From positions 2,232,001 to 2,296,000 of the forward strand of contig NZ_JACCFM010000001.1 in the NCBI RefSeq assembly GCF_013410665.1: DNA of 64,000 nt, given 5' to 3'. The notes under the pieces were generated by a model. It did no database searches. It worked only from the letters and a program-made list of their open reading frames with translations, and had not been told where the DNA came from. Below are positions 17,323 to 26,826 of the stretch, piece after piece. The DNA comes from Leifsonia psychrotolerans (GTDB taxonomy: Bacteria; Actinomycetota; Actinomycetes; Actinomycetales; Microbacteriaceae). Position 1 is the first letter of the stretch; each line of letters begins with the position of its first letter. The translations under genes were made by a program, and so were the position numbers.

Positions 17323-20300
17323 CTATCCCAGGTCGCGCATGCGCGCCGTGAATCCACCGTCGACGCCGGTGCCCTTGCGCTCCGAGGTGATGGCGATCAC
17401 GAGCAGAACCGCTCCGACGGCTGCGAGCGTGATCCACCAGAGCAACGGGTTGATGGTCTGACCGATCTGCACGGTGAACACCACGATCACCTCGATCGGC
17501 AACACGGCCAGCCCGAGCACGAAGGGTGCGGCGAGGCGCTTCACCGAACCAATCAGGATCGCCGCGAGGGCGAAACTCATCACAAGAATGGCCCGCCAGG
17601 TTTGCGGGTCGGTCCCCGTGGCGAGCACCGACGGAAGGAACGTCACGATGATGCCGGGTGCAAGCACCCGCCAGGATCCGACGAAGCCGTTGGGCCACGA
17701 CGTCACCGTGGCGCGCGGCATCGCCTGACCATCGGGTGCCCCGTCGGCCACGCCACGCACCGGGCGCAGCGCAATGATTCCCGCGCCGAGCAGGGCGAGG
17801 CCGAGTGGCAGCGAAAAGGCCTCGACCCGCAGCTCGCGTGGGCTCCAACCCGCGACGGCCGTGCACCAAGCGAGGCCAAAGATGAACCAGACCGGAGGCA
17901 GCGACACGGCCCGACCGCGAGCGAGCGCCACGATGACGAGCATGAAGGTCAACAGCGCGAGGGTGAGCACCATCAACGTGCCGATTGAGAACGCATCGAA
18001 GCGGATGGCCGTGATCGGCCCGACCACCAGGAACGCTGTCGCTGCCGCATACCGCCAGCGCGAGGGTGCAGTCGACGTCGAATCTGTTTCCGGTGAGGCT
18101 GCGGCACGGCCCGCCCCTGCGCCCTCCGACACAGCGTCGTTTGACAGTGCGAGCCGAGCGGCCCCGCTGATCGCGGCGAGGCGCCGGGCGAACACAGCGC
18201 CGGACGCGGCAGCCAAGACCGCTGCAATGACACTGAATCCGAGCACCTGCAGCATGAGGATCGTGGGAGTGACGAAGGAGAGCGGGTCGACGGCCAGCCC
18301 CCAGCGCACGGCCTGCACCGCCCCCGCACCCGCGGCGATCGTTGCAACGACGAGGGTGGGCCGACGCAACACGCGGAGCGGCCGCAGCCGTGCCGAAGCC
18401 TGGGCTCTCATGACAAAAGCGCCCAGCAGCACGAGAATCACAGACGCGAAGATCAACCCGTACGTGCGCCAGGGGACGACCAACACGGATTGCCCGGTGC
18501 CGTCGAATTCGGAAGTCGTCCCGCTCAGCGCCAAGGCGAGGAGGCTGGGTATCACGGCGACGGCCAGGCCCGTGGCGAAGAGTGCGGTGGCGAACGAGCG
18601 CGAACTCTCTGCACCTCGTGCCACGATGAGCGCGCCGACGAGTACGGCTGTCAAGGCCGGCGGCAACACGTACGGCTCGAGCACATCGACGCCCTGCAGC
18701 GCCCACACACACCAGAGCGCTCCGGTCCAGCTGGCGGCCGCAGCCCACCAGGCGCGGCGCCGTCGAGTCGTGAATGCAGTGGCCGCCGCACCCGCTCCCA
18801 GAATGACGAGAACCAGGAATGTCGTCTGCAGGCCAGCCGCTGCACGCACCAGCGCGAGCAGGACGGCAAGCACGCCCGTGACAATGGCCGAGATCTCGAT
18901 CCACAGCCGGGCGGCATCCGATTCTCGAGCGGGGATCCCGCGCCGCCGGAGCGCCGCCGCGATCAGACCGGCGGTCGGCGCCGTGCAGGCCACGATTGCG
19001 GCGACGATCGGCAGAACGATGGGCGACCCACTCGACTCGAACAGCCAGGCTCCGAGGCACACGACCACGACCGACAGCGCCGGTACCAGCAGCGCAGCGG
19101 AGGCCGCCCGCAGCAGCAGCGTCATGCCCGGGCGCCGCGTCACCATGAGCGTCACAGCGAGAGCGAAGGCGATGCCTGTGGAGAGCGCGGTCCAGCCACT
19201 GCGCACCATCAGAACGGCGGCGATGCCCAACAGGAACGGCACGGCCGTCACGATCAAAATCGCGTACCAGCTCCGCGGAGAGAGCCAGCGTGCGAGCGTC
19301 ACGCCGAGGGCCACGACCAGGGCGAGCGTGGTCGTGAGGCAGAGCACCGCGATTCCCTCGACGTCGGCACGGGTGAGCGCCGTCGCGAACACGATGAGGG
19401 CATAGCCATAACCGATGCCCAGGTATAGCGGGTTCCAGCGCGCGGGCATGGCCAGCGCCACCACGCCGAGCACCAGCACGGTGGCGGCGCCCACCCCAAC
19501 CATGGTGTGCTGCTGCAGCCAGCCGATCAGTGCCGCGAGTCCGAGCAGAAGGTGCGCGCCGATGATGAGCGGGCGACGCACCGCTGTTTCGGTGAGCGCC
19601 CCGACACCCACGGATGCCTCTGGGCGCCGGCCGGCCCACGAACGCGCCCCGACGAGCAGCAGACTGAGTCCAGCGGCGAGAGCGAGGCCGATCGCCGACT
19701 GAACACCACGCTCGAAGCCGCTCCAACCCGTGATTGTGAGCAGTGTGAGTACGCCCATCCAGAGGGCTTGACTGCGGGCTCCGCGGTCGATCGAGGCGGG
19801 TCGGGCCTTCTCGACCACATGCGGGAGAGGGCCCTGCGCGCCGCGATCGGCGAATCGGCCGGCGGCATCCGCCCGACGCAGCACCCAGGATTGTGCGCCC
19901 GAGGTGAGTGACACGGCCGCCACGCCAAGGATGACCGCGAGCCCGGCGTCACGCGGCAGCAGGTCGGAGCCGACACTCTCGATGTCGCCGAACACGGCGA
20001 TCAGTCGAATCGGAGAGAGCTGCCAGAACAACAGTTGGACGGCAACAAAGACCGTCGGCACGGCGCTGAGCAGGGCGAGGGTGCGCGCACCCTGCTGCAG
20101 GCTGTCCCGGCGTGCCGCGACCGCAGGGCGCAGCGCCGACACCGCGACCAGCGCCATGCCGGTGGCCAGCGGCACGAGTGCGAGGTACCAGACTTCGTCG
20201 GTGAGACGCAGCGCAAACGGCAGCAGGCCGATCGCGGCGACGGCGAAGATGCCGGCCACGAAACTCCAGAAGCGTTTCAGGCCGTTCCAGCTGCCGATCG

Positions 20301-21345
20301 TCGCGACCGCCGACAGCGTGAGCAGAATGGTCGCCACTCCGAGGATGCGACCCGGCCCCAGGTCAGGCAGGCCGAACCACAGCAGCAGCAACTGAACCAC
20401 GGCGACGACCACGGCGACAATCTGCAGCGTCGTCGCCGTCGTGCGCTCGGTTCTCAGCAGGGCTCCGAAGCCCGGCTCCAACGCCGCGAGCACACGGTGC
20501 AACACCAACACGACGATCGCGACGAAAAGGCTGCCGAGCACCGGCGCCCACTCGCCTCCGCCGGCTGCGCCCAGGAAACCGGGGGTGAGCGCGAAGCCCA
20601 CCACTGCGGCCCACAGCCAGGTGCGGATGCGCCGGCGCGCCCCCAGCCCGAGGAACACGGCCGAACCCACGAACAATCCGAGAGCGGCGTAAACGAACAC
20701 ACTCACCCCGTCGGGAGCGGTTTGGCTGAAGGCCCACACGTCAAGCGCGGCGAAGACCGCGGCCAGAGCGCCCACGGCTTCGGCCGAGAACTGCAGACCA
20801 CGGCGAGCGAAGAGCCAGGCTCCGGCGACGAACGCCACGGTGATCACGGCGATGATCGTAGTGCGCGTTGCGAAGCTCGTGAGCTCGGGGTTCAGGAAAG
20901 TGAAGACGAGAGCCGCCACCGCGAGCAACCCGGCGCCAGCCACGGCGAGCACAGACTGCACGCTGATCTGCGAACCTGAGGCGGCGGCGGCGACGGACTG
21001 GGCCTCAGCCGGAACCGGCACGTGCCGGTCGACGGTACTGACGGACGGCCCGGCGGGGAGTCGCACGGCAGCATTCGCGGCGGATGCCGACATAGCCGCA
21101 CCGGTAACCGGCACAGCCGTGTGCGTGGCAGGCCACACCGTGGGAATACGACCCATGATCGTCTCGCGTCTCGCAAGTGCCTCGGCGGCCGCTGTCGACG
21201 CCGTGACCAGCTCGGCACCGATCGGCCCAGTGAGGTCGGCTCCGCACCGGGAGCACCACCCGGCAGCACCCAGTACGGCCTCACAGCGCGGGCAGTGCAG
21301 CCAATCGACGAGCTGCGCGGCGGCCTCGCTCCAATTTTTCCCCAT
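17323..21345 (-). CDS. Giant membrane protein, SCO7613 C-terminal-domain type, with N-terminal zinc ribbon
   Basis: A 1340-residue protein. The N-terminus has a zinc-ribbon pattern with Cys18, Cys21, Cys31 and Cys34 (CPRC...CSRC), then a ~100-residue Ala/Pro-rich linker, then roughly 1200 residues that are almost continuous hydrophobic segments (I estimate over 30) separated by short Arg-rich loops. The architecture matches actinobacterial proteins annotated as SCO7613 C-terminal-domain membrane proteins, for which no biochemical function is established to my knowledge. It is convergent with the ABC transporter gene (36 bp between stops). The ATG at 21345 directly follows a TAGACT-like -10 element, suggesting a leaderless or very short leader. 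Confidence 0.8.
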   Translation of the reverse strand: MGKNWSEAAAQLVDWLHCPRCEAVLGAAGWCSRCGADLTGPIGAELVTASTAAAEALARRETIMGRIPTVWPATHTAVPVTGAAMSASAANAAVRLPAGPSVSTVDRHVPVPAEAQSVAAAASGSQISVQSVLAVAGAGLLAVAALVFTFLNPELTSFATRTTIIAVITVAFVAGAWLFARRGLQFSAEAVGALAAVFAALDVWAFSQTAPDGVSVFVYAALGLFVGSAVFLGLGARRRIRTWLWAAVVGFALTPGFLGAAGGGEWAPVLGSLFVAIVVLVLHRVLAALEPGFGALLRTERTTATTLQIVAVVVAVVQLLLLWFGLPDLGPGRILGVATILLTLSAVATIGSWNGLKRFWSFVAGIFAVAAIGLLPFALRLTDEVWYLALVPLATGMALVAVSALRPAVAARRDSLQQGARTLALLSAVPTVFVAVQLLFWQLSPIRLIAVFGDIESVGSDLLPRDAGLAVILGVAAVSLTSGAQSWVLRRADAAGRFADRGAQGPLPHVVEKARPASIDRGARSQALWMGVLTLLTITGWSGFERGVQSAIGLALAAGLSLLLVGARSWAGRRPEASVGVGALTETAVRRPLIIGAHLLLGLAALIGWLQQHTMVGVGAATVLVLGVVALAMPARWNPLYLGIGYGYALIVFATALTRADVEGIAVLCLTTTLALVVALGVTLARWLSPRSWYAILIVTAVPFLLGIAAVLMVRSGWTALSTGIAFALAVTLMVTRRPGMTLLLRAASAALLVPALSVVVVCLGAWLFESSGSPIVLPIVAAIVACTAPTAGLIAAALRRRGIPARESDAARLWIEISAIVTGVLAVLLALVRAAAGLQTTFLVLVILGAGAAATAFTTRRRRAWWAAAASWTGALWCVWALQGVDVLEPYVLPPALTAVLVGALIVARGAESSRSFATALFATGLAVAVIPSLLALALSGTTSEFDGTGQSVLVVPWRTYGLIFASVILVLLGAFVMRAQASARLRPLRVLRRPTLVVATIAAGAGAVQAVRWGLAVDPLSFVTPTILMLQVLGFSVIAAVLAAASGAVFARRLAAISGAARLALSNDAVSEGAGAGRAAASPETDSTSTAPSRWRYAAATAFLVVGPITAIRFDAFSIGTLMVLTLALLTFMLVIVALARGRAVSLPPVWFIFGLAWCTAVAGWSPRELRVEAFSLPLGLALLGAGIIALRPVRGVADGAPDGQAMPRATVTSWPNGFVGSWRVLAPGIIVTFLPSVLATGTDPQTWRAILVMSFALAAILIGSVKRLAAPFVLGLAVLPIEVIVVFTVQIGQTINPLLWWITLAAVGAVLLVIAITSERKGTGVDGGFTARMRDLG

Positions 21346-21445
21346 GCGCGCAGTCTAGGGGCCGCCACTCGACTGCCTGAAATCACCGAGAGCCGTGGCC
21401 AACCGGGGCTGTCCAAAGCCGGGCGACCCCGATTCGTTCCGCCCG

Positions 21446-24400
21446 CTACCGACGACGAAAGCGCAGTGTGAGCAGATGAAACGGTCGCAATTCCAGCACG
21501 CTCACGGGGTTGTCGGCCGCCGTCTCGTTGGTCGATCGCAACGCGTCCGGCGTTGCCAGCGCACGTTCGAGCAGGTCGGTTTCGGTGACATCTGTCGCTT
21601 CGAAATGCCGCACAAGGCGCGCCCGGGCCCGCGAGCCGTGCGCCTCATAGAGCCTGACGATGACATCGCCGCTGCCGTCCTCGGCCGCTTTCACGGCCTC
21701 GACCACGACGGCCGGATTGTCGATCTCGAACAGGGGGCGCACCGGCGCGGCCACGACTCTGGCTACCCGCCGCAGGGGAAGGTTGAGCCGGTATCCGTCG
21801 GCGATCGCCGCCGGAATGTCAGCGCCGACCACGAGCGCGGCACGGAGCTGATGTATGCCGCGATCGGCATGCGGGTCGGGGTAGAGCGGAGCACGCAACA
21901 ACGACAGCCGTACCATCGTCACGGTGTGCCCGTCGGCGGCGCTGGTGCGGCCGATGTCGTAGCCATAGGTTGAATCGTTGGAGACGGCGACGCCGTAGCC
22001 GGTCTCGCCCACGTGCACCCAGCGGTGGGCGACGGTCTCGAAGCGCGCGGTGTCCCAGGAAGTATTGCTGTGGGTGGGCCGATGCACATGCCCGAACTGA
22101 ATCTCGGAGGTAGCGCGTTCGGCGTGCAGATCGAGCGGGAAGGCAAGCTTGAGCAGCTTCTGCCGCTCCTGCCAGTCAATTGTGAACGCGAGGTCGACCG
22201 CCGCCGAGCCCGCACGCAGGGTGATCTCTTGCACGATGCGGGAGGCCCCGAACGAACGCGTGAGACGCACTCCCACGCCGCCCGCTGGGCTGTCGTCCCG
22301 GTCGCTTCCCTCAAGCAACTCGATACTGTCGACCTGGCGCAGCTCGGTGAGCGTGTTTCGGTAGTTCGCGTCAAGGTCCCAGGCGTCCCACTGGTTCGGG
22401 GTGTCCCGGTGAAGCTGCAGCAGATTTCCCCGGGCGCCAGCGGGGATCAGCTCGCGGTCGGCGGCCAGGTCGCGCATCGAGCTGAACAGCCCCTCGTCGT
22501 CGATCGTCACCGCGACCCGGCCGTTTTGCAGCACCAGGCCGGCCGGCGTACGCGAGACGGATGCCGCTCCGGAGGGGACGGAGGTGCCGGAGGGGGATGA
22601 GGGGGATGAGGGGACTGGCGAGACGGATGCAGCGCCCAGCGCGGGCACGCCATTTAGCGCATACGGGCCGGCGTTCAGCAGCAACTCCCCCGTGCCCGCA
22701 CCGGCGAGCGCGCGCACGGATGCCTCGATCACGTCGGTCACCGCTACGGCCAGGGCCGCATAATTGCGTTCGGCCTCACGGTGCACCCAGGCGATCGACG
22801 AGCCAGGCAGAATGTCGTGGAACTGCTGCACCAACACCGTGTGCCAGGCGTCGGTGAGCGCGGCGTACGGGTAGGGTTCGCCGGTGCGTACCAGCGCAGT
22901 GGTCGCCCACAGCTCGGCCTCACGCAGCAGATGCTCGCTGCGCCGGTTGCCCTGTTTGGTGCGCGCCTGCGAGGTGTAGGTGCCGCGATGAAACTCGAGA
23001 TACAGCTCACCCGACCAGACCGGCGGCTCGGGATACTCGGCTTCGGCGACCTCGAAGAAATGCCGCGGGGTCGACAACTCGACCGTCGGGGAGCCCTCGA
23101 GCGAGGCGGCGCGCCGGGCTGCCGCGATCATCTCGCGGGTCGGCCCTCCCCCGCCGTCTCCCCAGCCGAACGGAATCAGCGAGGTATTGGCCCTGCCCTT
23201 CTCGGCATAGTGACGTTCCGCGCGGGCGAGTTCGGCAGCCGAGAGTTGCGTGTTGTAGTCCGCGACGGGCGGAAAGTGGGTGAAGATGCGGCTGCCGTCG
23301 ATGCCCTCCCAGCGGAAGGTGTGGTGCGGAAAGACGTTGGTGTCATTCCACGACATCTTTTGGGTGAGAAACCAGCGGGAACCGGCGGCGAGTGCGATCT
23401 GCGGCAACGCCGCCGAGTAGCCGAAGGAGTCAGGCAGCCACACTTCCAGCGGTTCCAGGCCGAACTCCTCCATAAAGAATCGTTTGCCGGCCACGAACTG
23501 CCGGGCGAGCGCCTCTCCGCCCGGCAGATTGGTGTCGGACTCCACCCACATGCCACCGACCGGCACGAAGTTGCCGCGCGCCACGGCGACCCGCACCCGC
23601 TCGAACAGCTCGGGATAGTGCTGTTTCAGCCAGGAGTATTGCGCAGCGGATGACGCGGCAAACGCGAAGTCCGGATTCTGCTCAATGAGATCCAAGGCGT
23701 TCGAAAACGTGCGGGCGACTTTGCGCACGGTCTCGCGTACCGGCCAGAGCCAGGCGCTGTCGATGTGCGCGTGCCCGACGGCATGGAGTCGATGGGCGCT
23801 GGCCGACGCGGGGCTGGCGAGCACACCGGCCAACTCGGCGCGCCCGGCGGCGGCCGTCGCGGCCACCGCGTCGGGGTCGACGACGTCGAGGCACCGCTCG
23901 AGTGCCCGCACGATCTCTGCTCGTCGGGGCAGCGCCGGCGAGAGTTCCTGCGCGAGGCCGGCGAGCATCCACAGGTCTTGGCTCAACTCCCAGACCGTCA
24001 GATCGCCAAGCACCACGTCGGCGTGACGGAAGGTGTAGATCGGGTCACCCCCGGCGGTACTCTTCTCCCCCAGCGGCGACGGGGCGAAGCTCCAGTTCTC
24101 CGAGAGATCAGGGTTGGATGCGGCCTCGATGTAGACATCGATCGGATCGCCGGGCAATGCGCTGACCGGCACCGAGCGGTTGCGCGACTCGATCGCTGTG
24201 AGAATCGTGCCGTCGGGCGTGTAGGCGATTCCTTCCACTTGAAAGCCGGGGGTTGTGGCGGTGAAACCGAGATCGATGACGAGTTCGATCCGTGCATCCG
24301 GTTCGTCTGCCCAGTCGCCCGGCACCGCCCCGGTGAGATGAAACCAGGTCGTTCCCCACGGTTTTCCGAACCGGTCGCCGAGGGTGAACGGGCCGAACTG

Positions 24401-24553
24401 CTGCGTGACGGCCTCGGCGAACGGGACCGGCTCATCCGGTACTTCCCAGGCTTCGATCACGAGTGGTGCAACCGCTCGGGAGAGCGCAGACGGAATGCGT
24501 TCCCGCAGAAACCGGTCAAGGCGGGCCTGGATCGTGGTGCTGTCATCGTGCAT
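21446..24553 (-). CDS. Alpha-mannosidase, GH38 family
   Basis: A 1035-residue glycoside hydrolase without signal peptide, so cytoplasmic; removes alpha-linked mannose from oligosaccharides with retention and a zinc ion. The zinc/catalytic region is intact: AVGHAHIDSAWLWPVRET (His-x-Asp) at about residue 255, and the nucleophile Asp in WVESDTNLPGGEALARQF near 340. Further landmarks are WLPDSFGYSAALPQI, FGWGDGGGGPT and the C-terminal beta-sandwich domains typical of GH38. A Ser/Pro/Gly-rich insertion (about residues 645-665) separates the catalytic and C-terminal parts. The start is preceded by GGAG. No mannose transporter is adjacent. Confidence 0.93.
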   Translation of the reverse strand: MHDDSTTIQARLDRFLRERIPSALSRAVAPLVIEAWEVPDEPVPFAEAVTQQFGPFTLGDRFGKPWGTTWFHLTGAVPGDWADEPDARIELVIDLGFTATTPGFQVEGIAYTPDGTILTAIESRNRSVPVSALPGDPIDVYIEAASNPDLSENWSFAPSPLGEKSTAGGDPIYTFRHADVVLGDLTVWELSQDLWMLAGLAQELSPALPRRAEIVRALERCLDVVDPDAVAATAAAGRAELAGVLASPASASAHRLHAVGHAHIDSAWLWPVRETVRKVARTFSNALDLIEQNPDFAFAASSAAQYSWLKQHYPELFERVRVAVARGNFVPVGGMWVESDTNLPGGEALARQFVAGKRFFMEEFGLEPLEVWLPDSFGYSAALPQIALAAGSRWFLTQKMSWNDTNVFPHHTFRWEGIDGSRIFTHFPPVADYNTQLSAAELARAERHYAEKGRANTSLIPFGWGDGGGGPTREMIAAARRAASLEGSPTVELSTPRHFFEVAEAEYPEPPVWSGELYLEFHRGTYTSQARTKQGNRRSEHLLREAELWATTALVRTGEPYPYAALTDAWHTVLVQQFHDILPGSSIAWVHREAERNYAALAVAVTDVIEASVRALAGAGTGELLLNAGPYALNGVPALGAASVSPVPSSPSSPSGTSVPSGAASVSRTPAGLVLQNGRVAVTIDDEGLFSSMRDLAADRELIPAGARGNLLQLHRDTPNQWDAWDLDANYRNTLTELRQVDSIELLEGSDRDDSPAGGVGVRLTRSFGASRIVQEITLRAGSAAVDLAFTIDWQERQKLLKLAFPLDLHAERATSEIQFGHVHRPTHSNTSWDTARFETVAHRWVHVGETGYGVAVSNDSTYGYDIGRTSAADGHTVTMVRLSLLRAPLYPDPHADRGIHQLRAALVVGADIPAAIADGYRLNLPLRRVARVVAAPVRPLFEIDNPAVVVEAVKAAEDGSGDVIVRLYEAHGSRARARLVRHFEATDVTETDLLERALATPDALRSTNETAADNPVSVLELRPFHLLTLRFRRR

Positions 24554-24658
24554 GAGAGCTCGCTCCTCGAGCGTAATCGCGCCAGCCGTTGACGTGACGC
24601 CACCCTAGGTCGGCCGCATCACTTTCTCAAGAGATGCACCGCCGCTCGCAGGAAAGAG

Positions 24659-25054
24659 TCAGAGCGAGGCGGAGGAGGTCGGCGTTGGCCCGGTGCGTGG
24701 TTGCGCAGCCGCGGCTTTCTTGCGCGCCCGCGCCTCTCGCGCTGCGTCGAACGCCTTCTTCGCCGCAGAATTCGCCGCGACGCTCACCTTCTTTGCACCG
24801 TGGAACTCCGTCGCCAGGATGCCGAGACCACCGAGCGCGATCAGCGAACCCGGCCCGGGCAACGGAATGAGCACGACGCCGAGCGCCACGGTGCCGCCGC
24901 CAACGATGCCGACGCTCGTGCGGTAGACCGTGTCAACCGTGGGGTTGCGTCGAATTGCCTCTCGAGTTCCGCGCGCCGCGCTGCCCGCCGCGCGTCCGAG
25001 CGCGGCACCCACGCGCTTCGGGGCCGACGGCGGGCCTGCCGGATTCTCGCTCAT
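24659..25054 (-). CDS. TIGR02611/PGPGW family membrane protein
   Basis: A 131-residue protein with an Ala/Arg-rich N-terminus, two hydrophobic segments around residues 45-80 and the diagnostic IPLPGPGSLIALGGLGILATEF turn, then a basic Lys/Ala-rich C-terminus. This fits the actinobacterial TIGR02611 (putative PGPGW transmembrane) family of unknown function. The ATG at 25054 is closely preceded by a TAGTCT-like -10 element, consistent with leaderless translation. It lies between the mannosidase and an aldehyde dehydrogenase on the same strand. Confidence 0.82.
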   Translation of the reverse strand: MSENPAGPPSAPKRVGAALGRAAGSAARGTREAIRRNPTVDTVYRTSVGIVGGGTVALGVVLIPLPGPGSLIALGGLGILATEFHGAKKVSVAANSAAKKAFDAAREARARKKAAAAQPRTGPTPTSSASL

Positions 25055-25147
25055 GCGTCCAGACTATGAGTTCTCGGATGCCGGGTCGAGGGGAAAAACC
25101 CCCGAAACCGAACGCGCGTGGGAACGACTCGATCGAGCGCCGACGAA

Positions 25148-26557
25148 CTAGCCGTTGATCACCTGCGGGGTTCCGAGCGCCTTCAGCCCTTCGACACCGA
25201 ACTCGAGGCCGTAGCCGGACTGCTTCGCCCCGCCGAACGGAATCATCGGGTGCACGCCACCGTGCGAGTTGATCCAGACGGTACCGGTCTCCAGACGCGC
25301 GGCGACCTCACGGGCCGTGGCGACATCCGCAGACCAGACCGAACCGCCGAGGCCCACATCGACGCCGTTGGCCAACGCGATGACCTCGTCGAGGTCGGTG
25401 TAGCGAATGATCGGCAGCGCCGGGCCGAACTGTTCCTCGACCACGAGCGGGTTCAACGGGTCGATGTCGGCGATGAGTGTGGTCGGATAGAAGTAGCCGG
25501 GCTGGTCGGCGTCGGGGGTGCCCCCGAGCAGCACTCGGGCACCGGATGCCTTCGCCTTGTCGACAAGGTCTGCGACGATGTCGAACTGGGCCTTGTTCTG
25601 CAGTGGCCCGAGCACGTTGTTCTCGTCGAGTCCGATACCCATCGGTACGGCCGCGGCGAACGCGGTGAGCGCGGTGCAGACCTCCTCGTAGATGTCGTCG
25701 TGCACGTAGAGGCGCTTGAGCGCGGCACAGGTCTGGCCGGTGTTGATGAACGCGCCCCAGAAGAGGCCCTCTGCGATCGCCTGGGGGTCGGCATCCGGAA
25801 GCACAATTCCGGCGTCATTGCCGCCGAGCTCAAGGGTGAGGCGCTTGACGGTGTCAGCCGAGCTGCGAATGATCGCCTTGCCCGTCGCCGTCGAACCGGT
25901 GAACATGACCTTGCCGATGGCCGGGTGCGTCGACAGAGCGGCGCCGACATCGCGTCCCCCGGAGACCACGGTGAGCAAGCCGGCGGGAAGAACCTGGTTC
26001 ATGACAGCGACGAGTGCGAGCACCGACAGCGGCGTGTACTCCGACGGCTTCACGACGACCGCGTTGCCCATGCGCAGCGCCGGGGCGATCTGCCAGATCG
26101 AGATCATCATGGGCCAGTTCCAGGGGCCGATTGCGCCCACGACGCCAATCGGACGGTAGTGAATCGACGCAAAGGTTTCGCCGTCGTCGACGACGACCTC
26201 GGGCTCGAGCGGGGTTGCGGCCGCGGTACGCAGCCAGGCGGATGCCCCACCCACCTCGAAACGCGCGTTCGGGCCGTTCAACGGCTTGCCCTGTTCCCGC
26301 GAGAGCAGTTCGGCCAGCGGCTCGGCGGCCGCGTCGATCGCGTCGGCGGCGCGCAGCATGACCTCGCTCCGGCCGGCATGCCCGAGAGCGGCCCAGGCGG
26401 TCTGTGCGTCGACGGCCGCAACGACAGCGGTCTCGAGATCGTCGACGGTGTGCACGGGGGCGGAGCCCACCACAGCGCCGGTTGCGGGGTCATAGATGTC
26501 CCTGGTCGGTCCGGTCGTTGGGGTGATCGAAGCGAGAAGGCTGTCGAAGGTGTGCAT
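25148..26557 (-). CDS. NAD(P)-dependent aldehyde dehydrogenase
   Basis: A 469-residue enzyme of the ALDH superfamily, oxidising an aldehyde to its acid in the cytoplasm. The catalytic Glu is in LTLELGGNDAGIVLPDAD, the catalytic Cys in NTGQTCAALKRLYV, and the Asn in the GPWNWPMM segment; the NAD-binding FTGSTATGKAI motif is present. The C-terminal PFGGAKQSGYGLEFG is normal. The GN(D) variant and C-A-A around the Cys resemble a subgroup of actinobacterial ALDHs annotated for varied aldehydes, so the substrate is left open. The ATG at 26557 has GGAG-like bases upstream (GTGGAGGATTCCC). Confidence 0.92.
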   Translation of the reverse strand: MHTFDSLLASITPTTGPTRDIYDPATGAVVGSAPVHTVDDLETAVVAAVDAQTAWAALGHAGRSEVMLRAADAIDAAAEPLAELLSREQGKPLNGPNARFEVGGASAWLRTAAATPLEPEVVVDDGETFASIHYRPIGVVGAIGPWNWPMMISIWQIAPALRMGNAVVVKPSEYTPLSVLALVAVMNQVLPAGLLTVVSGGRDVGAALSTHPAIGKVMFTGSTATGKAIIRSSADTVKRLTLELGGNDAGIVLPDADPQAIAEGLFWGAFINTGQTCAALKRLYVHDDIYEEVCTALTAFAAAVPMGIGLDENNVLGPLQNKAQFDIVADLVDKAKASGARVLLGGTPDADQPGYFYPTTLIADIDPLNPLVVEEQFGPALPIIRYTDLDEVIALANGVDVGLGGSVWSADVATAREVAARLETGTVWINSHGGVHPMIPFGGAKQSGYGLEFGVEGLKALGTPQVING

Positions 26558-26826
26558 GGGAATCCTCCACGGTGAGTCCGGCGTTTATGCAACAGTAAGT
26601 GCCGAGCCGCGGCTCGTCTTGTGTGAGGGCGCGCAACCATTGCCGTCGGGCGCACTCCATGCCCGTCCCGTCGCTGAAAAAGGTGAACGGGCCGAAAGCG
26701 GTGAGCGCACCGAAAGAGGTGAGCGCGCCGGAACCGCTCGGCCGGGCAGCGCCCCAACGAACGGCGCACATACAAGACAGGCCCCGGCCGCGCGGTGCGC
26801 GATCGGGGCCCGTCGGGGTCGTGGAG
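26558..26826. other. Intergenic region between pckG and the aldehyde dehydrogenase gene
   Basis: 269 bp with no convincing gene. It holds the pckG terminator hairpin (26780-26810) and two imperfect direct repeats CCGAAAG-(C/A)-GGTGAGCGC near 26693-26731. Confidence 0.6.
26780..26810 (-). terminator. Hairpin terminator after pckG
   Basis: On the - strand a GGCCCCG...CGGGGCC stem (26804-26810 with 26780-26786) encloses a second GCGC/GCGC pairing and is followed by TGTCTTGTAT. It starts 17 bp after the pckG stop. Confidence 0.7.

Noticed and set aside
17306..19726. 806-codon open frame overlapping the giant membrane protein gene in another frame of the same strand
   Set aside because: Arg/Ala/Gly-rich shadow without domains; the 1340-codon frame has the zinc ribbon and regular helices.
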